Of a stretch of 64,000 nucleotides of DNA, positions 24,161 to 35,367 are shown piece after piece. The notes beneath the pieces are model-generated. The model was given only the letters and a program-made list of their open reading frames with translations, made no database searches and was not told the DNA's origin. Source of the stretch: Limonium bicolor (lineage: Eukaryota; Streptophyta; Magnoliopsida; Caryophyllales; Plumbaginaceae); NCBI GenBank assembly GCA_023374045.1, contig CM041776.1, positions 475,901,375 through 475,965,374 of the forward strand, given 5' to 3'. Within the stretch, counting starts at the first letter, position 1, and each line of letters begins with the position of its first letter. The position numbers were made by a program, and so were the translations under genes.

Positions 24161-24314
24161 AAAAGTAGTTACGTATACACCGAGATTAGGATTTCTAAAG
24201 CTTTAGGTTACGGGTTGAGAGATAGTATAAAGGAGTTTAAGTTAGTTTTACTTAGACTACTATCCAAGACCAAGATTGTGACCACAGTATCTAATATACA
24301 TCAACATCCTGCAG
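24161..24314 (+). other. Element B leader lacking a recognisable PBS
   Basis: After the LTR end the sequence reads AAAAGTAGTTACG, where A and E have AAAAGTGGTATCAGAGCG. The following ACCGAGATTAGG resembles A's leader downstream of its PBS hairpin, so a small deletion or replacement has probably removed the PBS and its hairpin. Confidence 0.6.
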
Positions 24315-24935
24315 ATGTCAGGAAGAGGTGGACGCGGACAGACAGCAGAGGAGTCGCCCGTCAGGCTGGCTGATATTGCACTTTGATAGCTCAAGCATTT
24401 GCTCAAGCGGGAGTTGCGCAACAGCATCAGCAGCAGCAACCTCCACCACCACCACCCAGAGAGAAGGATTGGGTGAAGAGTTTGGCTGATCTCAGGCCAA
24501 CTGTTCAAAGGACAGACTGACCCTGTACACTTGGAGACTTATATCATGGAGATGGAAACAGCATTTGAGACACTGCGTCCCAGCTAGGGAAAAGTGAGGC
24601 TCGCTGCCTTTTACTGAAAGATGCAGCAAGAGATTGGTGGAATATGGTGAAGGCCGACCACCTGGACGATCCAGCTTTCACTTGGGGAGCCTACACCGCA
24701 CTACTTAGGGGCAAGTACTACCCGGCCCACACCAGGATGGTGAAACTAGGGAGTTTGACGCACTGGAACAGACTGGAAAGATGACCGTGGATGAATACTA
24801 TGCAAAGTTTACTTCACTACTCCGACTACTACCCGGATTAGGATACTCGGACCAGATTTGGTCGACCGGTTCTATGGGGGACTGAGTCCTCGGCTCCAGT
24901 TTGGGATGGGACCAGTCATTCCCACCAGCTTACAG

Positions 24936-25025
24936 GTAAAACAGGAGAAATATAAACCAGTTGGAATTTATTACCTACTATACTCCGTCATGGGAGATTT
25001 GGAAACTGATACCTTGAGATTTCAG
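24936..25025 (+). other. Candidate intron 1 in element B gag (90 bp)
   Basis: TTACAG/GTAAAAC ... GATTTCAG/GAATG. Same junction as 5933-6034 in element A, with unrelated intron sequence and flanking exons similar in protein. Confidence 0.75.
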
Positions 25026-25265
25026 GAATGTTACCATGCTGCCTCCGTTGTGGAGATCACATGCAAAAGAAGGGATGCTTTGAGCTCCCAAAAGAGAAAG
25101 GACGGACCTGGCGGCGAAGATGCCAAGCAGGGAAACTCCAACAGAAGGAACAAACCCTTTCAAAAGGCCAGGGGTCCTATCAAGGGAAGGGGAACCAGAC
25201 TACTGGGAACCCCCAGTCAGGAACCTACGGAGCAGCAAACTCACAGAAAACCTACCCATCTAAGG

Positions 25266-25353
25266 GTAGGCACTCTAACCAAGCAGTTAAATTTGAAACT
25301 TATGTGATTACTTCAGTACCGTTGGAATATATAATTGACCTCGATTGTATTAG
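25266..25353 (+). other. Candidate intron 2 in element B gag (88 bp)
   Basis: Phase-1 donor AAGG/GTAGGC and acceptor TATTAG/GTTCTGG. Its position matches 6294-6373 in element A. Confidence 0.7.
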
Positions 25354-25689
25354 GTTCTGGACATGGCTCAAACACGGGCCAGAGGTTTGTCCGCCACTTC
25401 AACTGTAGACAATGTGGAAAGGATCACCCCGGCGTGGACTGCCAAGGGGAGAAAGTCCAGTGCCGCCACTGTCAGATATGGGGACACCGAGCCTTCGAGT
25501 GCATTAAGAACCCGGAGAGCAGGAACTACCGCCCGGGAGCAAAGGCAAACACCGGCCATAAGAATGGAGCCAGCGATACTCGCCCTCCACCAACAAACCA
25601 ACTCAGGGATAAGGGCAAAGGCCCAGCATCGGGACCCGCCCTGCATGTTATGGACCGCTCAGATGAAGCTGGTACTTCTACCAACCCAG

Positions 25690-25816
25690 GTAATTCTAAA
25701 CCCATGAACATGTCATTGAGCAGTGAATGTTGTGAATGAGTGCTTGCATGCCTTAAGTGCCTAATTGAGTAGGAAAGAACTAATAAGACTCACTAGTAGA
25801 ATTTTAAACCACGTAG
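25690..25816 (+). other. Candidate intron 3 between gag and AlkB, element B (127 bp)
   Basis: Phase-1 donor CCAG/GTAATTC and acceptor CGTAG/GA. If retained, the gag frame stops within it at TGA about 50 bases after the donor. If removed, gag continues in frame into the AlkB exon. Confidence 0.75.
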
Positions 25817-26555
25817 GAAGCTATAAGATATGCTTTCCTATCCCCTCACCGCCCTCCCTGGAAGAAAACATTATCAAAGCACAAGAACCAGCGAACGAAC
25901 AATGTAAGGTTATCCAACCAGGTTTGATACTACTCAAAGAATACCTAACACGGAAACACAAATTGCAATCATCAGAAGATGTCAAGAACTGGGAGCAGTA
26001 CCAGGAGGGTTCTACACTCCCGAATTTCCAGGAGGATCAAAAATGAAGCTGAAAATGTTGTGCTTAGGAAAGGATTGGAATCCTTACTCAAAGACCTACC
26101 AGGATACAAGAAATGGAGATGGAGCGCAAGTACCAAAAATCCCAGAAGAATTTTTACAAATTGTGGAACAAGCAGTTAATACAGCTCAACAGTTAGAGGA
26201 AGATCCAGTTCCCAATCTAAGGGCTGATCTATGTATCATCAACTTCTATGAAGAAGGAGGCCGCTTAGGACTACACCAGGACAAGGATGAAACACAAGGG
26301 TCCCTCGATCAGGGGATACCAGTATTGTCTTTGTCAATTGGAGATGACGCAGAGTTCCTATATGGCGAGCAGAAGCGTGTGGACCTTGCGAAGAAAATCA
26401 TATTAAAGTCAGGAGATGTTTTAATAATGGGTGGAAAGTCAAGATTGCTATACCATGGAATTAAAAGGATTAAAATGAACTCAGCACCTTCGACAGTGAT
26501 AAACGCCACCCACATGAAACCAGGAAGATTAAGTTTGACTTTTAGAAAATACTAG
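25817..26555 (+). CDS. Element B AlkB-type Fe(II)/2OG dioxygenase domain
   Basis: Predicted nucleic-acid base dealkylase of the AlkB family. From 26043 an uninterrupted 170-codon frame covers the catalytic core. Iron ligands: H at 26274-26276 and D at 26280-26282 (HQDKDE), and the distal H at 26454-26456 (LLYHG). 2OG ligands: two Arg six residues apart in RLSLTFR near the C-terminus. YGEQKR and KSGDVLIMGGKSR are typical AlkB core strands. One base is missing near 25950 relative to A, which breaks the link to the upstream PGLILLKEYLT segment. It ends at TAG 26553-26555, the same place as in A. One difference from A: Ser replaces Asn in the RxN motif. The best guess for origin is a host AlkB homologue of the At3g14140-like clade. 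Within the element it would be made as a gag-AlkB fusion after splicing. Confidence 0.92.
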
Positions 26556-29500
26556 ATTGTAATTGTCTTTAGACATCTGAAAGAAGATCATCTCATCAAT
26601 GAAGCATTATTGAATGTCTTTCGACCTCCATATGTCAAAGTACTTACCCAGATTCTGTTGTTAGGTTGTGCTAAGGAGACGGAAGGTGCCTTAAGTATAC
26701 TTACTGAGGAGGAGGCCAGCAAGGGCGGCACGATCCTCACTGGTACCTTTCCTGTCAATGGAGTGGCTGCATCAGTACTGTTCGACTCCGGAGCCTCACA
26801 TACTTTCGTTTCGCCTTCGCTTGCGGGGAAGTTGGGGCTAGACGCTGTAGAGTTACCTGATTTTAAGGTGGCACTCCCGTCTAAGGAGAAGGTCAGTTGC
26901 ACTCGTCTTTATAGAGGAGCCACTATCCGTATTAAGGAGGAGGAATTTCCCATTGACCTAATTGAGTTCAGAGGTCTAGGATTCGACGTTATAGCCGGGA
27001 TGGATTGGTTGGGGCGGCACAGAGGCCGCATCCTTTGTGCAGAGCGCAGACTGCTTAAGAGCCCATCAGGAGTGACAGTGTCTTACCGCCAGAGCCCTAG
27101 AGCACCATCAATAAAAGTGATATCTGCTATGTCCATGTACAAAGAAGTCAGGAAGCAGAAGGAAGTATATTTATGCTATGTTCAGGATGTAGAGCACGAC
27201 CCAGATTTTGATCCAGATATGCCAGTGGTGTCAGAATTTCCGGATATTTTTCCAAAGGAACTTCCAGGCTTACCGCCATCCAGAGAGGTAGAGTTCTCCA
27301 TTGAATTACTACCAGGTACCGGTCCCATAGCTAAGGCACCGTACCGTATGGCACCAGCAGAGATGGCTGAGTTGAAGGAACAGTTGAAGGATTTATTAGA
27401 CAAGGGATACATACGACCTAGCGTATCGCCTTGGGGAGCACCAGTTCTTTTTGTGAAGAAGAAGGATGGAAGCCTTCGGTTATGTATCGATTACAGAGAG
27501 CTTAATGCAGTGTCAGTGAAGAACAAATATCCACTACCACGAATTGACGATTTGTTTGATCAGTTAAGAGGAGCAAAGGTGTTTTCAAAGATCGATTTGA
27601 GATCAGGATACCATCAGATACCTATCAGGGAGCAAGACAGAGAAAAGACAGCATTCAGAACACGATATGGCCACTATGAGTTTACAGTTATGCCTTTTGG
27701 CTTGTCAAACGCACCGGCAGTCTTCATGGATTTAATGAACAGATTATTCAGAGAGCAGCTGGACAAGACCGTAGTTGTATTCATCGATGATATCCTAATT
27801 TATTCAAAGTCTAAGGAAGAGCATGAGAGTCACCTCCGACATGTACTCGAGATCTTAAGGGAGAACCAGCTTTATGCTAAGTTCTCCAAGTGTGAGTTTT
27901 GGCTAGATCGAGTTTCCTTTCTAGGACATGTTATCTCAGACGCTGGGATCGCAGTGGATCCAGCAAAAATAGAAGCAGTTCGCACCTGACCCAGACCCAA
28001 GACAGTGACTGATATCAGGAGTTTCCTTGGATTAGCAGGTTACTACAGAAGGTTCGTCAGAGACTTCTCCAAAATAGCAAAACCTATGACAAGTTTAATG
28101 AAGAAGGACGCACCATTCACATGGACTACAGAATGTGAGACCTCATTCCAGTATTAAAGGATGCTTTGATCTCAGCAGCAGTTTTGACTATACCTGAAGG
28201 CACAGAGGGTTATGAAGTTTACTGTGATGCATCAGGCAGGGGATTAGGGTGTGTACTCATGCAGAATGGGAAGGTAGTCGCCTACGCTTCCCGACAGCTG
28301 AAGAAACATGAGGAGAACTATCCCACACATGACTTGGAGCAATTGTTTTTGCATTGAAGATCTGGCGCCACTACCTGTATGGTGTCCAGATGACCGTATA
28401 CTCGGATCACAAAAGTTTGAAATATGTATTCACCCAGAAGGAGTTAAACATGAGACAACGAAGATGGGTTGAATTTCTCAAGGATTACGACATCGATTTG
28501 CAGTACAAAGAAGGAAAAGCTAATGTAGTAGCAGACGCATTGAGTCGACGAGCACATTCCTTAAATGCCATTGTGGCTAGCTCGAGTCTTATAGACGACA
28601 TACGTAGCGCACAGCAGAATGATCAGCGAATGATGGAGATCAGTCAGAAGTTGTCTGACGGTACATTTGAAGGAGGGAAGTATGAGTTCTAGCTACACGA
28701 TGATGGGCTGATCAGATTAAAGGGCAGATTGTGTATTCCCAGAGACAGCACAGATATAAAAGAGCATATTCTTCGAGAGTCCCACACTTCTTCCACATCT
28801 GTCCATCCAGGAGCTTCTAAGATGTACAAAGATCTAAAGAGGTATTTCTGGTGGAGTGGTATGAAGGGCGACGTGACAGAATATGTGATTCGATGTCTCA
28901 CTTGTCAGAAAGTGAAATTCGAACATAGACGACCAGGAGGCATGGTACAGTCTATGCCAGTTCCTGAATGGAAGTTTTATGATATCTCTATGGACTTCGT
29001 GGTGGGACTACCACCTACGAGAGGAGGACTAAATATGATTTGGGTTGTTGTTGATAGACTGACCAAAGTGGCGAGATTTATACCGATGAAAGACACTTGG
29101 AAGGTACCAAAGTTGGCAGAAATATTTTAGAAAGAGATTATCAGACATCATGGAGTACCAAAGACTATTGTTTCAGATCGAGATACCAGATTTCTTTCAC
29201 GATATTGGCGAGCTACTCGCGAAGCACTTGGAACTGAATTGAAGCTTAGCACAGTTTCATCCTCAGACAGATGGTCAATCAGAGAGGACTATTCAGACCT
29301 TAGAGGACATGCTACGAGCATGTGCCTTGGATTTTCAGGGTAGCTGGATAGATAGGTTACACCTAATCGAGTTTGCATACAACAACAGTTATCACGCCTC
29401 TATACAAATGTCACCTTTTCAGGCATTATATGGCAGACCATGCCGCACACCATTGTGCTGGGACGAGTCTAGTGAGACCGTCATCATTGGGCCTGAGTAC

Positions 29501-30031
29501 TTAGAGCAAGTTCAGGCAGAAGTACAACAGATCAGAAATAATATGAAAGCAGCACAAGACAGACAGAAATCGTATGCTGATGAGAGACGACGAGACCTTG
29601 AGTTCGCAGTTGGCGACCAAGTATTTCTACGAGTATCACCGATGAAGGGTGTATTCAGATTTGGACAGAAGGGCAAGCTAAGCCCGAAGTTTGTAGGACC
29701 CTACGCTATCACAGAGCGGGTGGGCCTTGTGGCATATCGACTTGATTTGCCAGCAGAGTTGGGCAAAGTACACAACGTTTTTCACGTATCTCAGCTTAAG
29801 AAATACATGCCTTATCCTTCTCATGTTCTACAACCAGAGACACTATCATTAGAACCAACAATGCGGTACGTGGAAACACCGCAACGAATCTTAGATAGAA
29901 AGACACGAGATACTCGAAACAAGTCTGTGAGCCTCGTAAAGGTTCTTTGGTCGAACAACGATGTTGAAGAGGCCACATGGGAATTAGAAGCAGATATACG
30001 AGCAAAGTTTCCCTCATTATTTACCGACTAG
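26556..30031 (+). pseudogene. Element B pol (PR-RT-RH-INT-chromodomain-like)
   Basis: The frame is open from directly after the AlkB amber codon, in the same frame, to 27986. The protease site [10 protein letters not shown] has its Asp at 26784-26786. The RT has [20 protein letters not shown] and catalytic FIDD (Asp pair 27786-27791). A TGA at 27987-27989 replaces a Trp kept in A. RNase H (about 28200-28560) shows YCDASGRG and ADALSRR. Integrase (about 28760-29430) has CLTCQK, DFVVG and SDRDTRF. An uninterrupted 240-codon frame (29309-30031) spans the integrase C-terminus and a chromodomain-like VEEATWELE tail. Other breaks: frameshifts near 28155, 28340 and 29250, and in-frame TAG at about 28688 and 29128. 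Active-site residues are intact. Confidence 0.93.
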
Positions 30032-30044
30032 AAACCTTAGTCTA

Positions 30045-30080
30045 GGGTACGTGGGCGTACCCCCTTTTTAGGGGGTAGAG
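30045..30080 (+). promoter_or_regulatory. Element B hairpin plus first (internal) polypurine tract
   Basis: Hairpin 30045-30062 (stem GGGTAC/GTACCC) followed by a TTTTTAGGGGGTAGAGCC tract, 14 bases after the pol stop. Counterpart of 11144-11176 in A and 53007-53042 in E. Confidence 0.8.
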
Positions 30081-30456
30081 CCTTTTTCGTTTGTGAGTTT
30101 ATTATGCATTTGTTGCACTTTGTGCATTTCTGTGACACTTTGTCTTGTATGTGTTCTTGTGTAACACTGTATTTGAATGTACTTGTACTTCTACTTGCTG
30201 ATGTGTACTTCGTTACACTACAATGGAAAGATTATGTGCACTACGCTGCACTATTTGAAATGAAATGTGATTGTGTTACTACATTGCACTACATTGTAGG
30301 TATATGATATGACCTTCCAAAGTATTCATGTTGTGTTTGATGTACACTATGAACTTAGGAATATAGAGACTTGGGACTTGATCCCTAAAAACTAGATTGA
30401 GTTGTGGATACTTAACGGAACTTGTTTCCCCCACAACCTTATAAATTTAGATATGA

Positions 30457-30492
30457 GACTTCGGGGCGAAGTCCTTTTTAAGGGGGGTAGAT
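30457..30492 (+). promoter_or_regulatory. Element B hairpin plus terminal polypurine tract
   Basis: Hairpin 30457-30473 (stem GACTTC/GAAGTC) abutting CTTTTTAAGGGGGGTAGAT, which ends at the 3' LTR start (30493). Confidence 0.9.
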
Positions 30493-33400
30493 TGAAATAC
30501 CCCAAATCTAATTAACATTATAAAACCATTATTAATGGAAAATAATCCAAATATAACCATTTCACGTACATGCAAACATGCATGAAACGTTACGTAAAAA
30601 TAGTCGTTTCACCATAAACGCTAAAACGCCTTAGAAACATGCGATTAAGCATGACCTTGTATGACCTTCTAAAACTCAAACCAAATGGTCATACCCTCAT
30701 TATATGATATACAAACATATTCCCTAGGCTATATTAGTCAAAAACAAAACGCTGGGAGTGCTCACGCACGCCCCTTAAAGCACGAAAAGCCCGGAGAGGT
30801 GCCGAGGCGGCACGAACTCCTATATAATTCATTCCTAGAGTTCCTAACATCATTAATAATCATAAGAGAACCCACGAGCTAGTTTCTCAAAATTCAACAA
30901 AATCCTCGGGAATTCCTTAACGCTCCTTTTTGCCCGGGAGTGTCCCGATAGCCCGGGAATTATGTCATGAGTTGATGTAACCCCATATAACTCAATGTAA
31001 CACCTTAATATATCATTTTACTATAATAAATGTTTATAAACACTTGGAACTCATAAAGACAACTTATTTCCCAAAATATCCTTAGAGCACAAAAACGCAC
31101 CTTCGGGTGTCACTAAAACGCGTTTTACGCAATTACCTTGTAGTTTTTGACATGCCACGAATTAGAATCTTAAATGGGGATAATTGACCCTCTAAATCAA
31201 TTAAAGGCAGTGTCAAACAAGGAGCTCTATAGGGGCCGATTTTCTACCTAAAAACTAGTATAAAATTTACATTTAAAACTTATAAAAGGCATAAACATGG
31301 TGACTCACCTTCCCATGTGCTATAATACTTAATGGCAAAGAATTAGGTCTCATTTGACCTCCATGCTGTCGAAATTCTGCAAGGAAACAAGGCCATGTTA
31401 GCTAGACAAAACAAAAATGATTAAAGCAAAAAGTAGATCTAGATTCTACTTTTTGATTTCTTAAATTCAAGTGACCATCCCATGCTTGTCTAGCTCTTAG
31501 CTGCCGATTGAGAGGCTCCATTTAACCCTAGAATCGGCCACCTACAAGGGAAGAAGAAGACAAGTTTAAACATTGAAAAATCAAAGGAATAAAGCCTTAC
31601 CTAACTTACCTTGTCATTTAGCTTCAATAATTTCTTCCACCTTGCCTTGTCTTGTCACATGGCCGAAACAAGCATAGAACATGGGCATTTATTGAGCCAA
31701 TAATCTATGGAATAAACTAATGGAAGACTAGTCAAATTGACATTAAAATTCAAAAAAAAATCCTTTCAAACTTGCCTTCTCTTATTCCTACGTAAGTCTA
31801 GCTTCATTCTTTCCTTGCCCACTCCATTGCCAACTTGGTAAGTTCCCAACTCTCTTTCTTCTTTCATCTTCTTCCTTTGAAGCTCTTAAGTCCATTAATG
31901 GAGTTTTAACTTCTATCTTCATCTTTAAGGTAATTTCCTAGCATTTCTTGTCAAGCCTTGAAGCAAAACTCTTCCTAGCATACCTACAAGGATTCGGCAT
32001 CAATTAATACTCCAAGGAGTTTGTATAAATCAACATTAATCCAAGGAGCATCTCAAGGTTACCTTAAGGTATTTTTCATGCTTGAAAATCCTTAAAGCAC
32101 ATTTTTATGTGTAAGATTTCTACTTCTTCTAAGGCTCTTTTCTTCATTTTCATGAAGGAAAGTTTTTTCTTCATCCATCATAAGTGTGCCAAAATCCTAA
32201 GGAGAAAAGCTTAAGGTAAATCCTTGAAAAACTACTTACAAATCTACTTAAGATCTTTGTTAAAGATCTAACTCCTAAACTCCTCCACCTCTTGCATAAA
32301 AACGAAGTGGAGCATCAAATTCCTTTGGAGAAAGCTTGGAGATTCAAGAAGAGTTCAAGCACTTAACCATCTTATTAAGAAGTAAGTTTACTAAGCAATC
32401 TTTATGTTTAAGCTTGGTTAAGCTTCTAAAAATTATACAAAATTATGTACATCTCCTAGGGTATCTAAAACCGAAACCATATGGTAATATACCAAAAATA
32501 TAATCTATAACATATATGGAAAATATTTCCTAAGACACGTTTTAATGTCATAAAAGTTACCTAGGTTACATCTTAGTTCATGCAGAATTGTCAAGGACAA
32601 ATAAGTTCTATTTTGAGCTAAGAATCAATATAAGACATTACAATAATTTTTACATGAGTTATATGACTCATATGAATTTATGTATAATTATTTTGACATA
32701 TAAATCCACTTTTATATACTATATGGTAACTTATTAATTATGGCCGAATGGTCTAGGTGAAGAATAGGTTTTAATGAGCTACTTATGTATATAAACTTAT
32801 ATCATGAAGTTTGGAGAGATAAAAATATTTTATTTGTGCTTAAATGGCTAATTAATTAAGTTATGTGGCTAAAATGTAATTTTTACAAAGTTTGGTGTAT
32901 AGATTATGAAAGCCGAGAGATAAGGGTGTCCTTGGAGTAATTATGGTATGATATAAGGTTAGGAATTAAGTTTATGAATTTTAGATAATTTAAACAAGTG
33001 TTAAAATAACAATTTATAAAGTTTTTGGGCTATTATGTAATTTATAAAAGTTATTATGAAAGCTTGGAATTTAATATGGGGCGAATCCATAAATAGGAGA
33101 ATTATAAAGTATACTTCCGAAATTTGGAGGAATTAAATATTTAAACTATAGTTTATAAGTATTTAAGTAACTATTATAAAGTTTTGGGGTGAAAATGTAT
33201 ATAAAGGAAAGTTTATGTCAAAGCCGAATTGTTTGGGGTTAGATTTGTAATTTAAGAAAATATAGATATATATTCGGCAATTAAGGAGAATTAAAATTAG
33301 AACTGTAGTTTATAAAACGTTATGTAAAGGTTATAAGATTTTGTGGTTAAAATTGTAATTATAGAAAATAATATATTAAGGCCGAAAGTTTGAGGGGCCA

Positions 33401-35367
33401 AATGGTAATTTTCGAAAATTATAATATTCAAAAGTTATATACCAAAATATTAAGGGTGGACTTGTAATTTAATTAAATAAGGAATTAAAACTATATATAA
33501 TGAATTAGAATTTAAATGCTAAGTTTATGAATTAATGTGGTTGATTTGTAAATAACCGAAATATAAGGGTAATAATTTAGATTTAAATAAATATAGGTCC
33601 CATGTGGATATTCGGAGGAATTAGAAAGAAGAATTTTGATTTAAGGAATTATGGAATTAAAACTATGGCTTATATAGTTATAAGGAATTTAAAGGTAACC
33701 AATAAATATTATTTATGGTAAAAAGGGGAATAATAAAAACTATAAGAATATTATGTCCATGTATGGCATATAAATATAGTAGAGAAATTATAAAGTTGTT
33801 ATGTCACCTAGACAATTAAAAACAAGTAACATAAATAGTACATGAATAAATAAATACATATATGTACATTAAAGGTTTTATAAATAAATCGATGAGGAAT
33901 AACAAAATAAGTTATACATTAAATCCTAAGGTAATTAAAAGAAATTACCACACAATATAAGTTATTCATTAAGACTATATAAATTAGAATGTATATAAAC
34001 ACCTTAATTATCAATAAGGTTAGGTTAAAGAAACTATCTAAGTGTGAAGAAATAAACCACACATGAAATAATAAAAACTGTTGAATAATCCAATAAAATT
34101 ATTATACAAGGGTAACATAAATTAACCCTCTCAGTTAATCCTAATATAGGACAACACTTGACCAGACGTTGACCAGGATATATTCAACTGTAATCTATGG
34201 TGAACGGTATGGGATTCTTGCAACCTGTTTTCTACCGGATTACACCGGCTTGTGTGCTACCTGTTGTTTGAAATAACGACCAAGATAATTATTATAAAAT
34301 GTTGTATTACTCTTGTGCACTGTTGTGTTACTTTATATGCGTGAATGATTCTAACTACAACGTGTATGTCCCACGTATACAACACTACATTACCAGTGGA
34401 TTAAATACCTGCGTTTTATTACACCGAGGACTTGTACTCAAGCTTCTCTCTAACTTCACTTTATAACAGACGTCGTTGTGTGACACCTAACAATTCTATA
34501 CTACGAGAACGAGGAGCCCAGTTGGATCTGGCCATGCATGCTACAGGAGTTGTACCTGTCTCAGGTCGTCTCCTACTCAATTTACGTCGCGACGGGAGTT
34601 TTGGGTGCACTATGTCACTTACCGGCTGCGTACCGGAACAGTTGAAGTTAAGAGGAAGACTTCACTTCTCTCGAAGGTTTAATTCCCACCATTATAAGTA
34701 CAGGAGTTAACTACGTTATCTTCTGAGGGACTCATTACCCACCTTTCTTTTTAACGAGGTCACTATACCTTCACTATATTGACATACTCTTATACACCTA
34801 TCAGTCCCATTGTGTGGACCCTACTATTATAAAAGGATTACAGTTCATCTAACTTGACCTTCTGATGTCTTGTTCTATGTGACATTGTTGTCCTTGTATG
34901 GATACTTGTTATTATCATGCTATGCTTGTTTACAGCTTTATAAAAATGAACTGCATGTATTCGACAAAGTAGTTGGTGTGGCCCGGTAGCCGATGGGCTG
35001 CACGTTTTCCATACCAGCATTGTTTGCTGAGCCCTTTTGGGGGCACCCCCATTTTTTCAGGTACCTGAAGTTGCAGATATTACCACACCGAGTGTAGGTG
35101 GGGTAGATCAAGCTATGGGAGTTCATCACTAGCTATTTGTTTTACTTAATTATTGTACCTTTGAGTTTGATTCCTAGTATCTCGGATTGTATTTGTATTC
35201 GGACCGTGACTTTTGGAGATTTGTATTTGGAGTTAGCCTTGTTAGTCACAAGGGTGGCTAACGGCATTGTAATACCGCCCGGTTACTGTAATTTATTCCG
35301 CTGCAGTTTAAGTTTATTTAGGAGCGATCGTCATTCAGGTTATTGGATTTCGGGTTAGGGTGTTACA
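30493..35367 (+). repeat. Element B 3' LTR (4875 bp)
   Basis: Runs from TGAAATACCCCAAATC to GGGTGTTACA. The first 1.84 kb have no partner in this window because of the gap; the rest matches the 5' LTR. It has no long reading frames and is very AT-rich between about 32400 and 34100. The CCGG..CCGG block is near 34235 and the GC hairpin/T-rich/CAG module at 35031-35060. Confidence 0.95.

Larger units (their letters stand above)
24315..25689 (+). pseudogene. Element B gag with two intron-like gaps
   Basis: Starts MSGRGGRG at 24315, like A. A Gln/Pro-rich stretch and WVKSLADLR lead into the gag core. Early stops and frameshifts (near 24383, 24500 and 24745) break the 5' half. Two zinc knuckles follow after 25400: Cx2Cx3Hx4C (CRQCGKDHPGVDC) and Cx2Cx4Hx4C (CRHCQIWGHRAFEC), both with intact ligands. 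The frame is interrupted by 24936-25025 and 25266-25353 at the same codon junctions as in A, and ends at a donor at 25689/25690. The region before the knuckles is rich in Gly, Lys and Arg, consistent with RNA binding. Confidence 0.85.
21129..35367 (+). mobile_element. Element B: Ty3/gypsy chromovirus with AlkB domain (5' end in gap)
   Basis: A relative of element A with longer LTRs (4.9 kb). Contents in order: partial 5' LTR, gag with three intron-like gaps, AlkB domain, protease, RT, RNase H, integrase, chromodomain-like tail, two hairpin/PPT pairs and a complete 3' LTR. Proteins match A along their length with many substitutions, so the two are separate lineages rather than recent copies. 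No canonical PBS is seen after the 5' LTR. Damage is lighter than in A, with several stops and frameshifts. Confidence 0.93.
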
